NCBI RefSeq assembly: GCF_040958095.1
Contig: NC_091160.1
Location: forward strand, 38,628,559 to 38,692,558
Source of the DNA: Procambarus clarkii
Lineage: Eukaryota > Arthropoda > Malacostraca > Decapoda > Cambaridae
Length of the DNA stretch: 64,000 bases
Direction of reading: 5' to 3'
The position numbers and the translations under genes were made by a program. The notes under the pieces are model-generated. The model was not told the DNA's origin, ran no database searches, and was given only the letters and a program-made list of their open reading frames with translations. Shown in pieces: positions 1 to 10,363 of the stretch (within the stretch, counting starts at the first letter, position 1; each line of letters begins with the position of its first letter).

Positions 1-94
1 CACATTTACGAATGATCTCTTGTTTCTCCTCTATGGTCATTCTCACATGTGTTTTCTTGGCTTGAACTTTACCACTGGCTTTCTTGGGACCCAT
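1..94 (-). CDS. Tigger/pogo-type transposase, N-terminal fragment cut by window edge
   Basis: A minus-strand reading frame begins with ATG at 94-92 in a good context (CTCGCCATGGG) and runs open to the window edge, giving 31 residues. It starts Met-Gly-Pro-Lys-Lys-Ala, is lysine-rich, and then has MTIEEKQEII, which resembles the start of the CENP-B-type helix-turn-helix DNA-binding domain of Tigger/jerky/pogo DNA transposases. About 280 bp upstream lies the expected terminal inverted repeat ending in CACTG-TA at 376-378. This fits an element whose 5' end is in the window and whose catalytic DDE domain lies outside it. Whether the gene is intact cannot be told from here. The domain assignment rests on a short stretch and the matching TIR. 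Confidence 0.6.
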   Translation of the reverse strand, partial: MGPKKASGKVQAKKTHVRMTIEEKQEIIRKC

Positions 95-378
95 GGCGAG
101 ATATATAATAATAATTTTTATGTTCAAATACCCAAAAATAAAAAAAAAAAACTGAAATTCTTTACAAAGAATTCAAGCATGATTGTCTAGGCAGGAGACA
201 CTGGTAAACTGAGGCGCAGTCGCCGTGCCACCACGCGCTAGGTCGGCCATATGCTTATCAACAAACTCCGTTACCCGAGGCAAAGTTTGTAACCCAATTC
301 GGATTTTACGAAGAAATTGGACTCGTAACCCGAAAAGTTCATAAAAAGGGGGCATTCGTAATACGAGGTTCCACTGTA
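95..378 (-). mobile_element. 5' end of a Tigger/pogo-like DNA transposon (TIR and leader)
   Basis: The sequence ends on the right with CGAGGTTCCACTG followed by TA, which read on the minus strand is CAGTGGAACCTCG, the TIR type of Tigger/pogo elements with TA target duplication. The interior has repeated 'acccga' and 'cgtaa' motifs typical of the subterminal region of such elements. It leads directly into the transposase start at 94. The MITE at 3636-4553 shares the same terminus. Confidence 0.55.
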
Positions 379-714
379 TAAAGCTCCGAGTATTTACTGG
401 AATGGTAGCTAATGTAATAACTTTTGTCTCATGATGGAACTGCAGTCTTTCTGGAGTGGTTAAGAGTCTCTCTCTGAGGCCACCCATGAAAGAAATAAAG
501 CTCCAGAAGCATAGAGGATGTGAAAATGAACCTAGAGAGATATGTACTGTATTTATATGCATGAAACAAAAGTATTGTCATCTGAATTTGACAACATAAT
601 TTAGTCTTGCAAATTTTCACCCTCAAGGACTAGCATTTCCATTAATCTGGTCTCAAATCTTCACTTTCTGAAACTACAATGTAAACATTTATACAGTCAG
701 GTTCATTCTTGAAT

Positions 715-860
715 CACAATCGGGAATTCTGGGTTCAAATCCCAGGAGGGACAGAAATGGTTGGGTGCATTTCCTATCACCTAATGCACCTGTTCACATA
801 GCAGTAATAGGTACTGTACCCAGAAGTCAGTCGGCTTGTTATGGGGTTGCATTCTGGGGA
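715..860 (+). mobile_element. diverged tRNA-derived SINE fragment
   Basis: The fragment contains a B-box-like GGTTCAAATCCC followed by the 'cacctgttcacatagcagtaataggtac' type body shared with the better-preserved SINEs at 2616 and 24 kb (quoted here only as a landmark at about 779-815). The 5' A box is not recognisable, and the 3' tail diverges. Confidence 0.5.
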
Positions 861-907
861 GGGTCAGTAGTTCAACCTTGAGGGAAGGGGACCTCAATAT
901 AAGCCTA

Positions 908-940
908 ACATACATACATACATACATTCATTCATTCATT
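908..940. repeat. (ACAT)n/(TTCA)n microsatellite
   Basis: Short tetranucleotide runs of acat and then ttca follow the SINE fragment. The position suggests a tail of the upstream retroelement. Confidence 0.7.
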
Positions 941-1156
941 CTGGCTGCCTGCCCCTCAACACAATGAATTATTACTGATATTTGTCTTACAAATCCTCAC
1001 CCTCAAACAGTTGTCTACTGCCATGCATCCATATGAACACACAACATGGTTTATATTCATGAAGGCCTCGTTGTCAGTTCCATTGCACTTAAGTCCACTT
1101 AAACAAAAAGTAGCAAGGAAGGCAAAATATCTAGCAATTTTTAACAAGCATAGGTG

Positions 1157-1583
1157 CTACTTGTGCACTTTCTCTGCCTCTCTCACGCACTTTCTCTGCC
1201 CCTCTCGTGCACTTTCTCTGCCCCCTCTCATGCACTTTCTCTGCCATTTGTGCACTTTCTCTGCCTCTTGTGCACTTTCTCTGCCTCTCACACTTTCTCT
1301 GCCTCTCTCACACTTTCTCTGCCCCTCTCGTACACTTTCTCTGCCATTTGTGCACTTTCTCTGCCTCTCGTGCACTTTCTCTGCCCCTCTCGTGCACTTT
1401 CTCTGCCCCTCTCGTGCACTTTCTCTGCCCCTCTCGTGCACTTTCTCTGCCCCTCTCGTGCACTTTCTCTGCCCCTCTTGTGCACTTTCTCTGCCCCTCT
1501 CGTGCACTTTCTCTGCCCCTCTCGTGCACTTTCTCTGCCCCTCTCATGCAGTTTCTTGGCCTTACTCTTGGACTTTCTCGGCC
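1157..1583. repeat. 22-bp pyrimidine-rich minisatellite
   Basis: About 19 tandem units of a 22-bp motif built on CACTTTCTCTGCCCCTCTCG, with shortened variants at the left (tctcgcac, tctcaca) and decayed units at the right (CTTGGACTTTCTCGGCC). The strand is almost purely pyrimidine apart from the GTGCA junction. Because 22 is not a multiple of three, the array reads open in several frames on both strands, so long apparent proteins here are artefacts. Confidence 0.93.
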
Positions 1584-2100
1584 TCATTCTCTCACACACA
1601 TATACAAATACATGCGTGCATATACAGAAGCATACATACATATAGCTAGATATCAAAAGAAATCTCTTTAAATAAAAATAACAGATGAACATCTTGAGAT
1701 GGAAAATCAATTCCTGGAATATAATAAAAGTGATAACAGTGAGAAAGACGTACAATCATGAAATTTCAGTGATTAGTCTATTTGTTTTAAATAAAATATT
1801 ATGCTTGCTGTAACACCTTGAAATCTGCAATGACCACAATACTTGCATGCAAGCATATGCTAGTTATTGATCTTCACATGCTAATATTTAAGAACTAGTG
1901 TCACTTATAGGAAGCAAGAAATATCCTTAAAATCACAGCGTGCTCATTCATAGTAGTTTGTGTTACATGTTCTGTTACTATGTACATTATATATTGCATT
2001 TTCATTAAGGCTGGTATAATGGTTTGTTTACAGTATGCTAATATGCTATACCCTTCTACTCTCAATATAAACACATTCTTCAGTACAAGTCGCAAGTCAA
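1584..2100. other. 3' flank of TMEM127, no further gene recognised
   Basis: AT-rich sequence downstream of the TMEM127 stop. It should contain the 3' UTR and poly(A) site of that gene on the minus strand, but I could not pick a convincing AATAAA-type signal. No coding signature was seen. Confidence 0.5.
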
Positions 2101-2324
2101 TTATGGAGTGTACGGAGGAGGAGGATGCCCCTCCACAGGTGGTGGAGGCTCGAGGTCACTTAAGTATGGAATGTGAGAAGACAATGAACTGCCAGGTGGG
2201 ACTGAGAAAGTTTCTAATCCTTCAAGGCCTCCCCAGTCTTCCATCAAAGGAGCAGAATCTGCTTCAGGGAACAGATGTGCTGGGCGGAGCCAGCTACAAC
2301 CCACAGCTAGAACTGACATACCAC
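2101..2324 (-). CDS. TMEM127: TMEM127 coding exon 5 (TM4 end, PPxY tail, stop)
   Basis: Acceptor TTTTCTTAG|GTGGTATG, phase 1 in. Encodes GMSVLAVGCSWL (end of TM4), an acidic stretch of about 50 residues, then PPPPVEGHPPPPYTP and TAA at 2103-2101. The tail contains a PPxY WW-domain ligand, as in the human protein. Confidence 0.95.
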
Positions 2325-5300
2325 CTAAGAAAATCATGTAAAAAGACATTAGTGCTTAAATATATTTAATATTAAATTTAAAAAATACACAACAGTGAAT
2401 CAACTTAATTTGTTTCACTGTCAAATTTTACGAAAAAGATGCTACAGTATTTAGATTTCCAGCTTCTTGACCAAGTCTGTTGTTGGATCGAATTGCAGTC
2501 ATTCAGTTCACAAAATGGTACAGTACTCTAATACCGGTGAGCAAGCAAGGAAAATTAAGTTGACATTCTGAGTTAGAAATAGCAGTGCACCTTAACTGTA
2601 GTAATGATTTAAGCTGGAGGCCTGACAGCTGAGTGGACAGCGCTCGGGATTCGTAGTCCCAAGATTCCGAGTTTGATCTCCAGTGGAGGCGGAAACAAAT
2701 GGCAGAGTTTGTTTCACCCTGATGCTCCTGTTCACATAGCATTATATAGGTACCTGGGAATTAGACAGCTTCTACAGGCTGCTTCCTGAGAGTGTGTAAC
2801 AAACAGAAGGCCTGGTCGAGGACGCTAAGTCCCGAAATCATCTCAAGATAACCTTAAGATAATGGTAAAGTAGTTAAATTGTATGTTCATATGAATGTGT
2901 GCTGACTAGAATAAGCTATCATTCAGCTACTTGGCTGATTGACTGCTTATTACATTTTCTTGTGTTCTTGTGTAATATCTTGTGTTCTTGTGTAATATGG
3001 CTCACTAATACATCTGCAGGAGAGTGCAACAATAATTAGAGATTCAAATATTAAATGTATGCTTTGTTACTCTTCAAATTCCAAAACATTCGTAAATCAG
3101 TTCCCAGATATAAGACATTGTTTATACTACAGGTTTTGTCAAATTTATATTAAGAATATTTTTAATTTTACACAACCATTTTTGGGTTACACACTCCTGT
3201 ACCCATACTTAATGCTTAATGTTTTCTCAAGGCAAATGATCTTGGAAATGGCAAGTTTTAGGAAAAGATTATCAAACAGAAATGTCATTTACCATCTAGA
3301 TCAAAGGATTGTACCACTGGTCCACCACGCATGAATTGACTGAATGCCGGTAGCAATGTGGTACCCTATAGCAATCACCAATGGATACAATCATGAAGTT
3401 AAGAATCATTTTTTAATTTATACAATAAACCCTTACTTTTCCCAGGTTTAGTTTGTAAGAATTTATGGATTCACAAACTTTTTTCAAAGCTAAAATGCAA
3501 TATTTGCTATGGGTGCTTTTCTGATTTTTCTAAAAGGAGTGTAGTGTGCACTTTTTAGTTCACATTCTTGCATTTTACACCCCCCCTCCCCCCTGACAAC
3601 CCCTTGAAATACTGGTGGTGCCCAAGGAAAAATTAGGCACAGTAGAACCTCGAGTGACGATCGCCTCAAATGGCGAGCATTTTGGGTAACGATCGCCCAG
3701 ATAGCCGACAATTCGTCTCGTATGGCGACCACTCATTTGAATGACGACAAGACCACACGGTGGGATCGCGCTGCTTCTCGTACATTCTCAGACGCCTCCG
3801 ACAATGCAAATATATTCAGTTGTTTTTGTTTAAAGATGCTAATGATGCTGGGATATAAAGGGGTGACTGCTAAGAGGTTCCAAAGCAATGACTTTTTTGT
3901 AGAAAAAAGAAATGAAATTTTTTGAAATACAACAAATGTCAAAAAGGTTCATTCTGTGTTCGGCAGGTAGGCTGCTCCATGTTTCTTAAATTAAAAAAAT
4001 AAATAAAAAATAGTTGAAACAATTTGAAAAATGGACAAATGCCATAAAGGTTCATTCAGTGTTTGTCGGGTAGGCTGCTCCATGATTGAGACGTAAATGA
4101 AAAATACAAAACAAATGGAACACATTTGAAACAAAGAAAGATTGTCATAATGAAGCAGCCTACCCGACAAACACTGAATGAACCTTTATGGCATTTATCC
4201 ATTTTTTAAATTGTTTCAACTGTTTTTTTTTTTTTTTTTTTTTATTTAAGAAACATGGAGCAGCCTACCTGCCAAACACCGAACGAACCTTTTGCTATAA
4301 GACACCTGAAAAAAAAAATTTGAACAAATTTGAAGAAAGAAAAATGTCATAAAGGTTTGTTCAGTGTATGTAAGGTTGGCTTCTACATTATTTAAAACAT
4401 CAAATATCATATTGATGTTTTTCGGTGGTAGAACAGATTAATTTGATTTCCGTTATTGTCAATGGGGACAGTCGTTTTGTATGACGTCCGTTTCACATGA
4501 CGATCACGGCACCGGAACGGATTAAATTCGTTACTCGAGGTTCCACTGTACTACTAGCGTTTCATCTTAGTCCATTAAATACTCTTAAAGAAGGTCTTAA
4601 GTAAACTTGCAAATAACAGGTGTCAAAGATTAAATATTCATTCATGGCATCATACCTGCAAATATGAGAAGATAAAATCCCACGTCCAACTTGACCTGTA
4701 CACGGGCCACAGCCAAAGGGCCAATGACAGGTTTAGTGGCTTCTTGCTGTGTCTCAATCAAGGTTGTGATGTAGTAACACACTCCAACACACACAACACA
4801 AACCAACACTGTAATCAATCAAGGCTGTAATGAAGTAACACTCTAACACATACAACAATACTGTATAATAATACAACAATCTTCCATCAAAAAGTACTGT
4901 ACATTCATGGAAATCATTATAAAAGATTGCCACCAATTGCCAGAAATATGGCTCCTCATGGAAATATAAATGCTGGATATATATATAATTCAAAAGATAG
5001 ATCTTGATCTATAACAACCCTTACCAGAAAATATGCCTGCTACAGCATTTTTTCTGAAGCACTTCAAGATACTACCCGAGGGGCCACTGATATCAAGCAA
5101 CATCTGGACCAGCGAAGAGCAAATGATCACAAATATCAGGCCTATGACAATACGCATCAGTGCCACAATTTCTGGTGTCACACAAAACTTTAGTTCTGAA
5201 AAGAAATTAGAAATTTAAAAATGTGACTAGGTGACTTGTTGTCCCACCATGACAATAACTTTTCAAATTACTGTATCATGCAGACTTGCTACATGTTGCA

Positions 5301-7703
5301 GAATGGACAGTGAATGTAACTCAATCAACCACCGAGCAAACGTTTATTAAAAAAAGAAAGTCACTAAGAACCCCCTACAAGCAATAATTGACTCACCAGG
5401 ATACCCAATTATCGCTCTGCAATCTACTGATTAGTACCTAGCTGCTACTTTGATGCCACCAGACAGATAGCAACACTGGCCACCACAACAGTCAGAGGAG
5501 ATGGCAGTCAACACTTGTAGCCCAGGCTACCACAGCAAGCTTGGGCAACACAAGACCAAAAGGGCTGGAATATGAACCTCAAAAATATCCTCTCAAAAAG
5601 TACATTATATTACCAGTATGTTGTAGTCTCATCTAACTCCAAATACAACTGAACCGCCAAATCTTGTAGAAGAAAAGATGCCATCAAAACTTCCCTTATC
5701 ACCCTTGCTGACGTCACACACGAACCAGCTAGTGAAAGCCAGAAAACTGAAAGAAAGATGGAAAGATTGCCAGTACAGTCCACTTCTGGCTCACCATAGT
5801 CCGTGCTACTTGAAACTTTTTGTTTCGGGTAGCTGAATCTAAAACAACAACGACCGCCAGAAAAGTGAGAGCTGCAGGCTCCCGAACAAGCCACCATGTA
5901 GGACTGAAAAATAGGAGATGGTTATAAACCCAATGAATTGAATACCAGCAGACGCTGTAAATGCCAAAACCGTGTTGAATTTTAAAATCCAGCTAGAAAA
6001 AATCATCAGGACAAATGGAGGGACCTTTGACAAGCTTACTTTGACAAATGGAGGGGACCTTTGGCAGCTTCCTGTCCCAATGGAGGCTACTAATCTTATT
6101 CACTGACTCAGTTTTGATAACTGTTGCTGCCATCTAGTGGTATCCAGGTAGCTACTGGTACCCGCTACAGTACATCAGTACTGTACCATACTTTGCAGTG
6201 ATAACTAGGTATCCTAAGAATTCCAATTAAATCTTGTACTAGAGTGAATTCTTGGATGATTTGTTTCATGACTGTCTTTTAATAAGCAGTTGCTGAGTGG
6301 TGAACCGAGTTACTGTCCACTGTCTACCCTGCTCAACTATGTCACAAAGCCATAATAAAGGGTTTAGTACCTGTCACAGACAACTAAAGCCTGACAAGTG
6401 AATTAAGACCTGAGTGGACCATTTAGTCTCTAGCTCAAAGAGCAGCCATAAGAGCCTGGCTAATTACTGTACTGATATGTCATGAGCACAATTCCATAAA
6501 CTGTACATATTATACTGTATACAAGTTATCATCAGTTAATTGATAAATAATGTATAATGACTAGTAAGTCATTTTTTATTTTAAATCTACATAACTAATA
6601 TTATACTGAGTGAAAATACTGTAACAAAATTATTTATTATTTTATGTTAATTTAGAGATACATTACTGTTTATTATGCACAAATTATTTACATACTGTAT
6701 CTGGTACGGTGTTTTGTAAATAATACAATTATTATTATAATGGAACAAAAAAATCAAACACATGGTTGTCAGTACGAGACAAATTTTAATTTCTAAAAAT
6801 ATAGCGCGCACAAGCATACCTTCACCATTTGTGTAATATATGACATGTGACATGGATGAGGTGACGTCCTTCCCTTCAACCGGCTGGAAATGTCCTGCAG
6901 TGGAAGAAGATATACAGGCCAATGTTGTGAGTACTGCAGCCCCCACCATCGAGCCAGAACCACTGTGGCTGGCTCATACACGCGCACACAACCACTATCA
7001 CCACAGTGCTCACTACCTGTACAGTAAGACATTTACCATGTGTGTAAGATTTCAAAGATTATTTGTTATCTTTTAAAACATCAGCAAACCAAGAGTCCTA
7101 GACTAACATTTGTGTATCCAATATTTATAGCCAGATGATCTGCATTAGATATCAAATGAATGCCATAACATTAATATTTGTTGTTTAAATTCGGTAACAT
7201 TTGCATTATGCACTGTACTATACACTACAGTAGTTAGACTAGATATCTCTTAAGAATTGGTTTAGTAACAAGCTCTGATTAAATCAATACAACAGCAAAA
7301 TACTACAAAAGCCTAAAGAATGATGTCATGAATGGCGTACACTTCATACAATAGGTATGATATCATACCCATCCACCACCTCATGTTAGCATAGATGAGT
7401 AGGTATGAGCAACTGAGAGGTATATGGTGTATTTCATGTAATGATTAGGTCAAGAAGAGGGTATTTACTGTTGCAAGTGTTGTACAATAAAATAAGTCAT
7501 TGACAAAAAGGCAATGTAGGCCTAAAGGCAACATATCTCCCTGCCTGCCTTGTCAACACCCACTAATCAGGCCTAGTACTAAAGCTAAAATGAGCTAAAA
7601 TGACACTTACCCCAGACATGAGGTTTTTGTCATGGTCTTTCCAGGCTTGCTGACGACGTCTGGGATACAGACCCCCAATAGCATACACGGGATGAGCTGG
7701 CAT
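2101..7703 (-). CDS. TMEM127: TMEM127, four-span endolysosomal membrane protein (5 coding exons)
   Basis: Joined coding exons 7703-7611, 7016-6881, 5195-5025, 4808-4656 and 2324-2101 (minus strand) sum to 777 nt, which is 258 codons plus TAA, with phases 0,1,1,1 agreeing at every junction. Human TMEM127 is about 238 residues. Seen in the sequence: a short basic N-terminus; TM1 at about 31-46, then SQPQWFWLDGGGC (human has a similar AEP-W-x-x-GGTC loop); TM2 at about 84-110 after FCVTPE; TM3 at about 127-150; TM4 at about 174-197; an acidic tail ending PPPPYTP (human ends PPPAYTP). Family knowledge: TMEM127 is an endosome/lysosome tumour suppressor that dampens mTORC1, and its PPxY motif recruits NEDD4-family ubiquitin ligases. 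The start codon at 7703 is the nearest in-frame ATG that leaves a family-like N-terminus; an upstream in-frame ATG at 7799 exists, so the N-terminus is the least certain part. Confidence 0.92.
2616..2868 (+). mobile_element. tRNA-derived SINE (family 1) in TMEM127 intron
   Basis: The A-box-like region (CTGAGTGGACAG) and B-box-like GAGTTTGATCTCC at the left are followed by the shared body (ATGGCAGAGTTTGTTTCACCC ...). The element ends in the characteristic ATCATCTCAAGATAACC tail. About 250 bp, more diverged than the copies at 24 and 28 kb. It is inserted antisense to TMEM127. Confidence 0.85.
2938..2999. repeat. short 21-bp duplication
   Basis: Two adjacent copies of a 21-bp unit CTTGTGTTCTTGTGTAATAT/G at about 2960-2999. 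Confidence 0.7.
3636..4553. mobile_element. Tigger/pogo-type MITE with internal hairpin
   Basis: The left terminus CAGTAGAACCTCGAGTGACG and the right terminus GTTACTCGAGGTTCCACTG are inverted repeats, with TA following the right end. Inside, a segment at about 3940-4085 (AAAGGTTCATTC, GGTAGGCTGCTCC) recurs inverted at 4155-4290, forming a nested foldback. No transposase frame is present, so it is non-autonomous. The TIR matches the transposase-carrying element at the left edge of the window, the likely source of its mobility. Confidence 0.75.
4656..4808 (-). CDS. TMEM127: TMEM127 coding exon 4 (TM3 end to TM4 start)
   Basis: Acceptor GATTACAG|TGTTGG and donor TTTGCAG|GTATGA, 153 bp, phase 1 at both ends. 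Encodes VLVCVVCVGVCYYITT, a polar linker, and VQVKLDVGFYLLIFAG. Human has the matching VYVTFAVSFYLVAGAGG. The 5' end of this exon is duplicated in the flanking intron (4810-4875). Confidence 0.92.
4756..4875. repeat. partial tandem duplication of a TMEM127 exon end
   Basis: About 55-60 bp covering the 5' end of exon 4 and its acceptor (about 4756-4813) is repeated, diverged, at about 4814-4870. Each copy runs from 'atcaagg-tgt-atg-agtaacac' to 'aatactgta' or 'aacactgta' on the plus strand. The upstream copy translates to a similar CYFITALID peptide. It makes a decoy half-exon in intron 3. Confidence 0.75.
5025..5195 (-). CDS. TMEM127: TMEM127 coding exon 3 (TM2)
   Basis: Acceptor TTTCTTTTCAG|AACTAA and donor TCTG|GTAAGG, 171 bp, phase 1 at both ends. 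Encodes ELKFCVTPEIVALMR followed by a hydrophobic span and LLDISGP, the counterpart of the human FCMNPQT...LLDVFGP segment. This is the best-conserved exon. Confidence 0.95.
5196..6880. other. TMEM127 intron 2, degenerate repeats
   Basis: Contains a 'gctcaccatag..ccgtgctacttg' repeat (5783-5860) and a 'cctgtcccaatggaggc' repeat fragment (about 5990-6100), both found elsewhere in the window. The rest (6120-6800) is AT-rich with no recognised feature. Confidence 0.55.
5783..5860 (+). repeat. dispersed repeat, 'GGCTCACCATAG..CGTGCTACTTG' family, copy 1
   Basis: A core of about 75 bp ending in TAGCTGAATCTAAAACAACAAC. Related copies lie at 13027-13108 (plus) and 57290-57390 (minus), the latter with the CAAC tail on the opposite end. 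The A-rich CAA tail suggests a retroposed element, perhaps a SINE 3' domain. Confidence 0.6.
6881..7016 (-). CDS. TMEM127: TMEM127 coding exon 2 (TM1 and first loop)
   Basis: Acceptor TGTACAG|GTAGTG, phase 0 in. The exon encodes VVSTVVIVVVCACM (TM1) and the WFWLDGGGC loop signature. The donor is the weak GCCG|GTTGAA at 6880, chosen because it is the only GT that keeps the frame (phase 1) and avoids an in-frame TGA at 6878-6876. A stronger donor GAAG|GTATGC lies 61 bp further on. Confidence 0.85.
7017..7610. other. TMEM127 intron 1
   Basis: AT-rich intron without recognised repeats or open frames of interest. Confidence 0.6.
7611..7703 (-). CDS. TMEM127: TMEM127 coding exon 1
   Basis: Encodes residues 1-31, ending KNLMSG just before TM1. 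The 3' end is a strong donor (GGG|GTAAGT), phase 0. A basic RRR patch sits at residues 15-17. The reading frame stays open upstream to an ATG at 7799. There is an AG at about 7706-7705, so the exon could instead start there as an internal exon. No CpG-rich promoter is visible just upstream. Confidence 0.75.
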
Positions 7704-7982
7704 ATCTGCACCCAGGGAACAACAGTTTCTTAATACTTTGACTCCTTTGACTTGGTGACATAGGCTGAGTCCTTTTGCACGTGGTCCTTTGTGAATCACA
7801 TCTCAAAGTGGGAATCACATAAGTGATGCAGCAGTGTCCAGGGAATCCAGGATGAGCTTTACTGTCAATTAGAAACATACACCTATTGAGAGCGAACATG
7901 AGACTGAGGTACAGTATTGATAAAGGGACCAATTAAGCTTCTTGCTCAAGACAGTAGTTTTTTATTTATTTATTTATATACT

Positions 7983-8258
7983 GTATACAAGAGTTCTTGT
8001 AAAGCTGTATTCCTGTATTCTTGTAAAGCCACTAGCATGCATAGCATTTTGGGCAGGTCCTTAATCTTAATTTTCCCTGGAATACGACCCGCCAAATTGT
8101 TTAACAACCCAGTACCCATTTACTGCTGGGTGAACAGAGGCTACAGTTAAGGATTGGCACCCAGTCAATCCTCCAGGATTGATACGAACCCAGGCCAAAG
8201 TGTTCTCAAAGCTCCGAGCTAGTGTTTTTACCACTGCACCATGGGGACGTAGTGTTTT
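7983..8258 (-). mobile_element. tRNA-derived SINE (family 2)
   Basis: Read on the minus strand it starts GTCCCCATGGTGCAGTGGTAA (A box), has a B-box-like GGTTCGTATC, then a body with CAGCAGTAAATGGGTAC and CGTATTCC-GGGAAAATTA, and ends with TACAAGAACTCTTGTATACA. Copies at 18643-18903 and the split one at 9821-10490 share every block. Confidence 0.82.
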
Positions 8259-8852
8259 ATCTCTATTCAAACCTTTATTCTTCCAGTATTTTAAATATGC
8301 ATTTTTTAATAAATATTATTTGAAAAATATATATTTATTCATGTTTTAGAATACTGTACATGTATTAATGGAACAATACAGTGTGTGTATATGACTTTCT
8401 GTGGGTGGTCCAATACTACTGACACTATCTATACCCTTGCCATGTGATCTTTCCCTCTGTTCTAGCTCAATGTCAACTATTGTTACTATGTAAACCTATG
8501 TGTTAGTTTATAAGACTTGCAAAAGTTACGTTGCATAATTAGTTGCCTTGTAAAAAATTAACACACTAACAATACCAAGTCATTACTACAGTTCCAACCA
8601 AGAATTAAATACCAAGACATTACTATAGTTCAAAATCCAGTTGGAAAAAATCCTCAGGAACAAAGCAGGACCATTGATAGGTATCGGCTTCCTGTCCCCA
8701 TCAAGGTTTCTAGAGATAGCGGCCCTTAGGTAAATTCAGATAAATATAAATAGTTACATACAGTATATATATTTTCCAGTGTATATACTCAACATAAACA
8801 CTGTACAGTACTGGTATTGTATTTTTAAAACAAAAATATTATGCTGTATTAC

Positions 8853-8911
<59 letters not shown>

Positions 8912-9580
8912 TGTTATTATAGGTGCAGTGCTGTAAGTGGTAAAAAAGGTGCACATTGCAAGAATAAATTGAAGGTCTTTTGCATATCAATAATGCAGTA
9001 AAATCATTGCTGACCTATGCTGGGATATGAAGGGCATGAGGAGGGTAGCTGTGGCTGAGGTAGTTATCGTTGAACCCCTGGCATGGCTCTCACTAGTGAA
9101 ATATCACTAGATTAGCACAGAGTCTGTGACTTTAATCACTTGATCTGCTAGGTTCCCAACTCTCATGTTACTTTTAATCTCATTTCACATTATTGGATTT
9201 ATGCCCCCTAGTAATTGAATTTATTTATCTTGTATGATTCCTGTGACTTTCAGTCCATTCCCAAAAGTAACGGCTATATATGTAATAAAGTGTGAAAAAA
9301 ACCAACGGGAACTATATTGTAGTACAGTACTACATCATCACTACTCTTTGTGTAAGCCAAGCCAATTCTATCTCATCCTTACCTAACCTAATGGTTCCCC
9401 AGTTCTCTGGAACCGAAAGCCTGTACAAGCCACTCCAACAGTTGTCTAACTCCCAGGTACCTATTTTACTGCTAGGTAAAAAGAGTCATCCGGTGAAATG
9501 AAATCTTTCATTTTTTAAACATTTCATGTTTCAAAAACATGTTTCATGCTTCAAAACAATGTTTCGAAACATGTTTCGAA
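8259..9580. other. intergenic, low-complexity, no gene seen
   Basis: Holds an (ATT)n microsatellite at 8857-8922 and a 'cctgtccccatcaagg' dispersed-repeat fragment at about 8640-8735. No coding or RNA gene is recognised. Confidence 0.55.
8857..8922. repeat. (ATT)n microsatellite
   Basis: About 20 uninterrupted ATT triplets. Confidence 0.97.
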
Positions 9581-9675
9581 ACATGTTTCTTTGCTGCTGC
9601 GGAAATGTTTCTTTGCTGCTGCGGAAATGTTTCTTTGCTGCTGCGGAAATGTTTCTTTGCTGCTGCGAAAATGAA
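9526..9675. repeat. palindromic TTTCGAAACATG run followed by a 22-bp minisatellite
   Basis: First come overlapping palindromes (AACATGTTTCGAAACATGTT type), then four copies of a 22-bp unit TTTCTTTGCTGCTGCGGAAATG at about 9586-9675, the last one decayed. Confidence 0.85.
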
Positions 9676-9959
9676 ATTTTTCTCTGTCGTGAGCCAGTGA
9701 CGAAGACCACTGTGCTGTCAGGACCCTAGTTAATAGAGAAAAAAAATTACCTGAATTTACCTAAGGGCCATCATCTTTCTAGTGGCCATGATGAACACAA
9801 GAAGCCAGCTCTGTATTTAGTTCCCGTGGCGCAGTGGTAAAGCACTCACCTGGCACTTTGCGAGCGCTTTGGCCTGGCTTCGTATCCTGGCCGGGGAGGA
9901 TGTACTGGACGCCAGTCCTTAAGTGTAGCCTCTGTTCACCCAACAGTACAATGGGTACC

Positions 9960-10363
9960 CGGTCCGTCTAATTACCACAAGCTACACAAGCTTCAGAAAG
10001 CTTCCTGGCAATACGTTAGTAATGAATAAATATGATATATTTACTCATTATAATGTTGGTGCTGAATGTACAACACGAAAAAACATAATTTTAATCTGAA
10101 AAAGTATCTTTTTATTAAGAAATTAGGCGAAAATAAAAAGCTGGTGACGCCAAATCAAGTCGACGATCCAAGCGTCGGTTAGGTTAGGTTAGGTTTGGTT
10201 TGGTTAAGTTAGGTTAGGTTAGGTTAGGATACGTTAGGATAGGATAGGTTAGGTTAGGTTAGGTTAGATTAGCCTAACCTAACATATCATATTTATTCAT
10301 TACTAACGTATTGCCAGGAAGCTTTCTGAAGCTTGTGGTAGCTTGTGGTAATTAGACGGACCC
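9960..10363. mobile_element. foldback/hAT-like MITE carrying TTAGG repeats
   Basis: Inverted termini of about 80 bp (GGTCCGTCTAATTACCACA at the left, its complement at 10344-10362) flank an AT-rich core and a TTAGG tract. The direct 8-bp flank TGGGTACC (9952-9959 and 10364-10371) is a target-site duplication of hAT length. No transposase frame is present. Confidence 0.75.
10177..10275 (+). repeat. interstitial TTAGG telomere-like repeat
   Basis: A degenerate run of TTAGG (about 14 units, with TTTGG, GATAGG and ATACG variants), then a short inverted CCTAACC. TTAGG is the canonical arthropod telomere unit. Here it lies inside a MITE rather than at a chromosome end. Confidence 0.9.

Noticed and set aside
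1011..1755. Long open frames on both strands full of SLPLSCTFSAP-type or ESAREGQRKC-type repeats
   Set aside because: They are translations of a 22-bp minisatellite that stays open in several frames because the period is not a multiple of three; there is no codon bias or splice context.
6647..6949. Minus-strand frame MVGAAVLTTLACISSS.. as a TMEM127 exon ending at the better donor at 6820
   Set aside because: The frame in register with TM1 and the WFWLDGGGC loop is a different one. Only the donor at 6881 joins exon 3 in phase without a stop.
10177..10275. Chromosome-end telomere
   Set aside because: The tract is short, degenerate and enclosed in a MITE with unique sequence on both sides.
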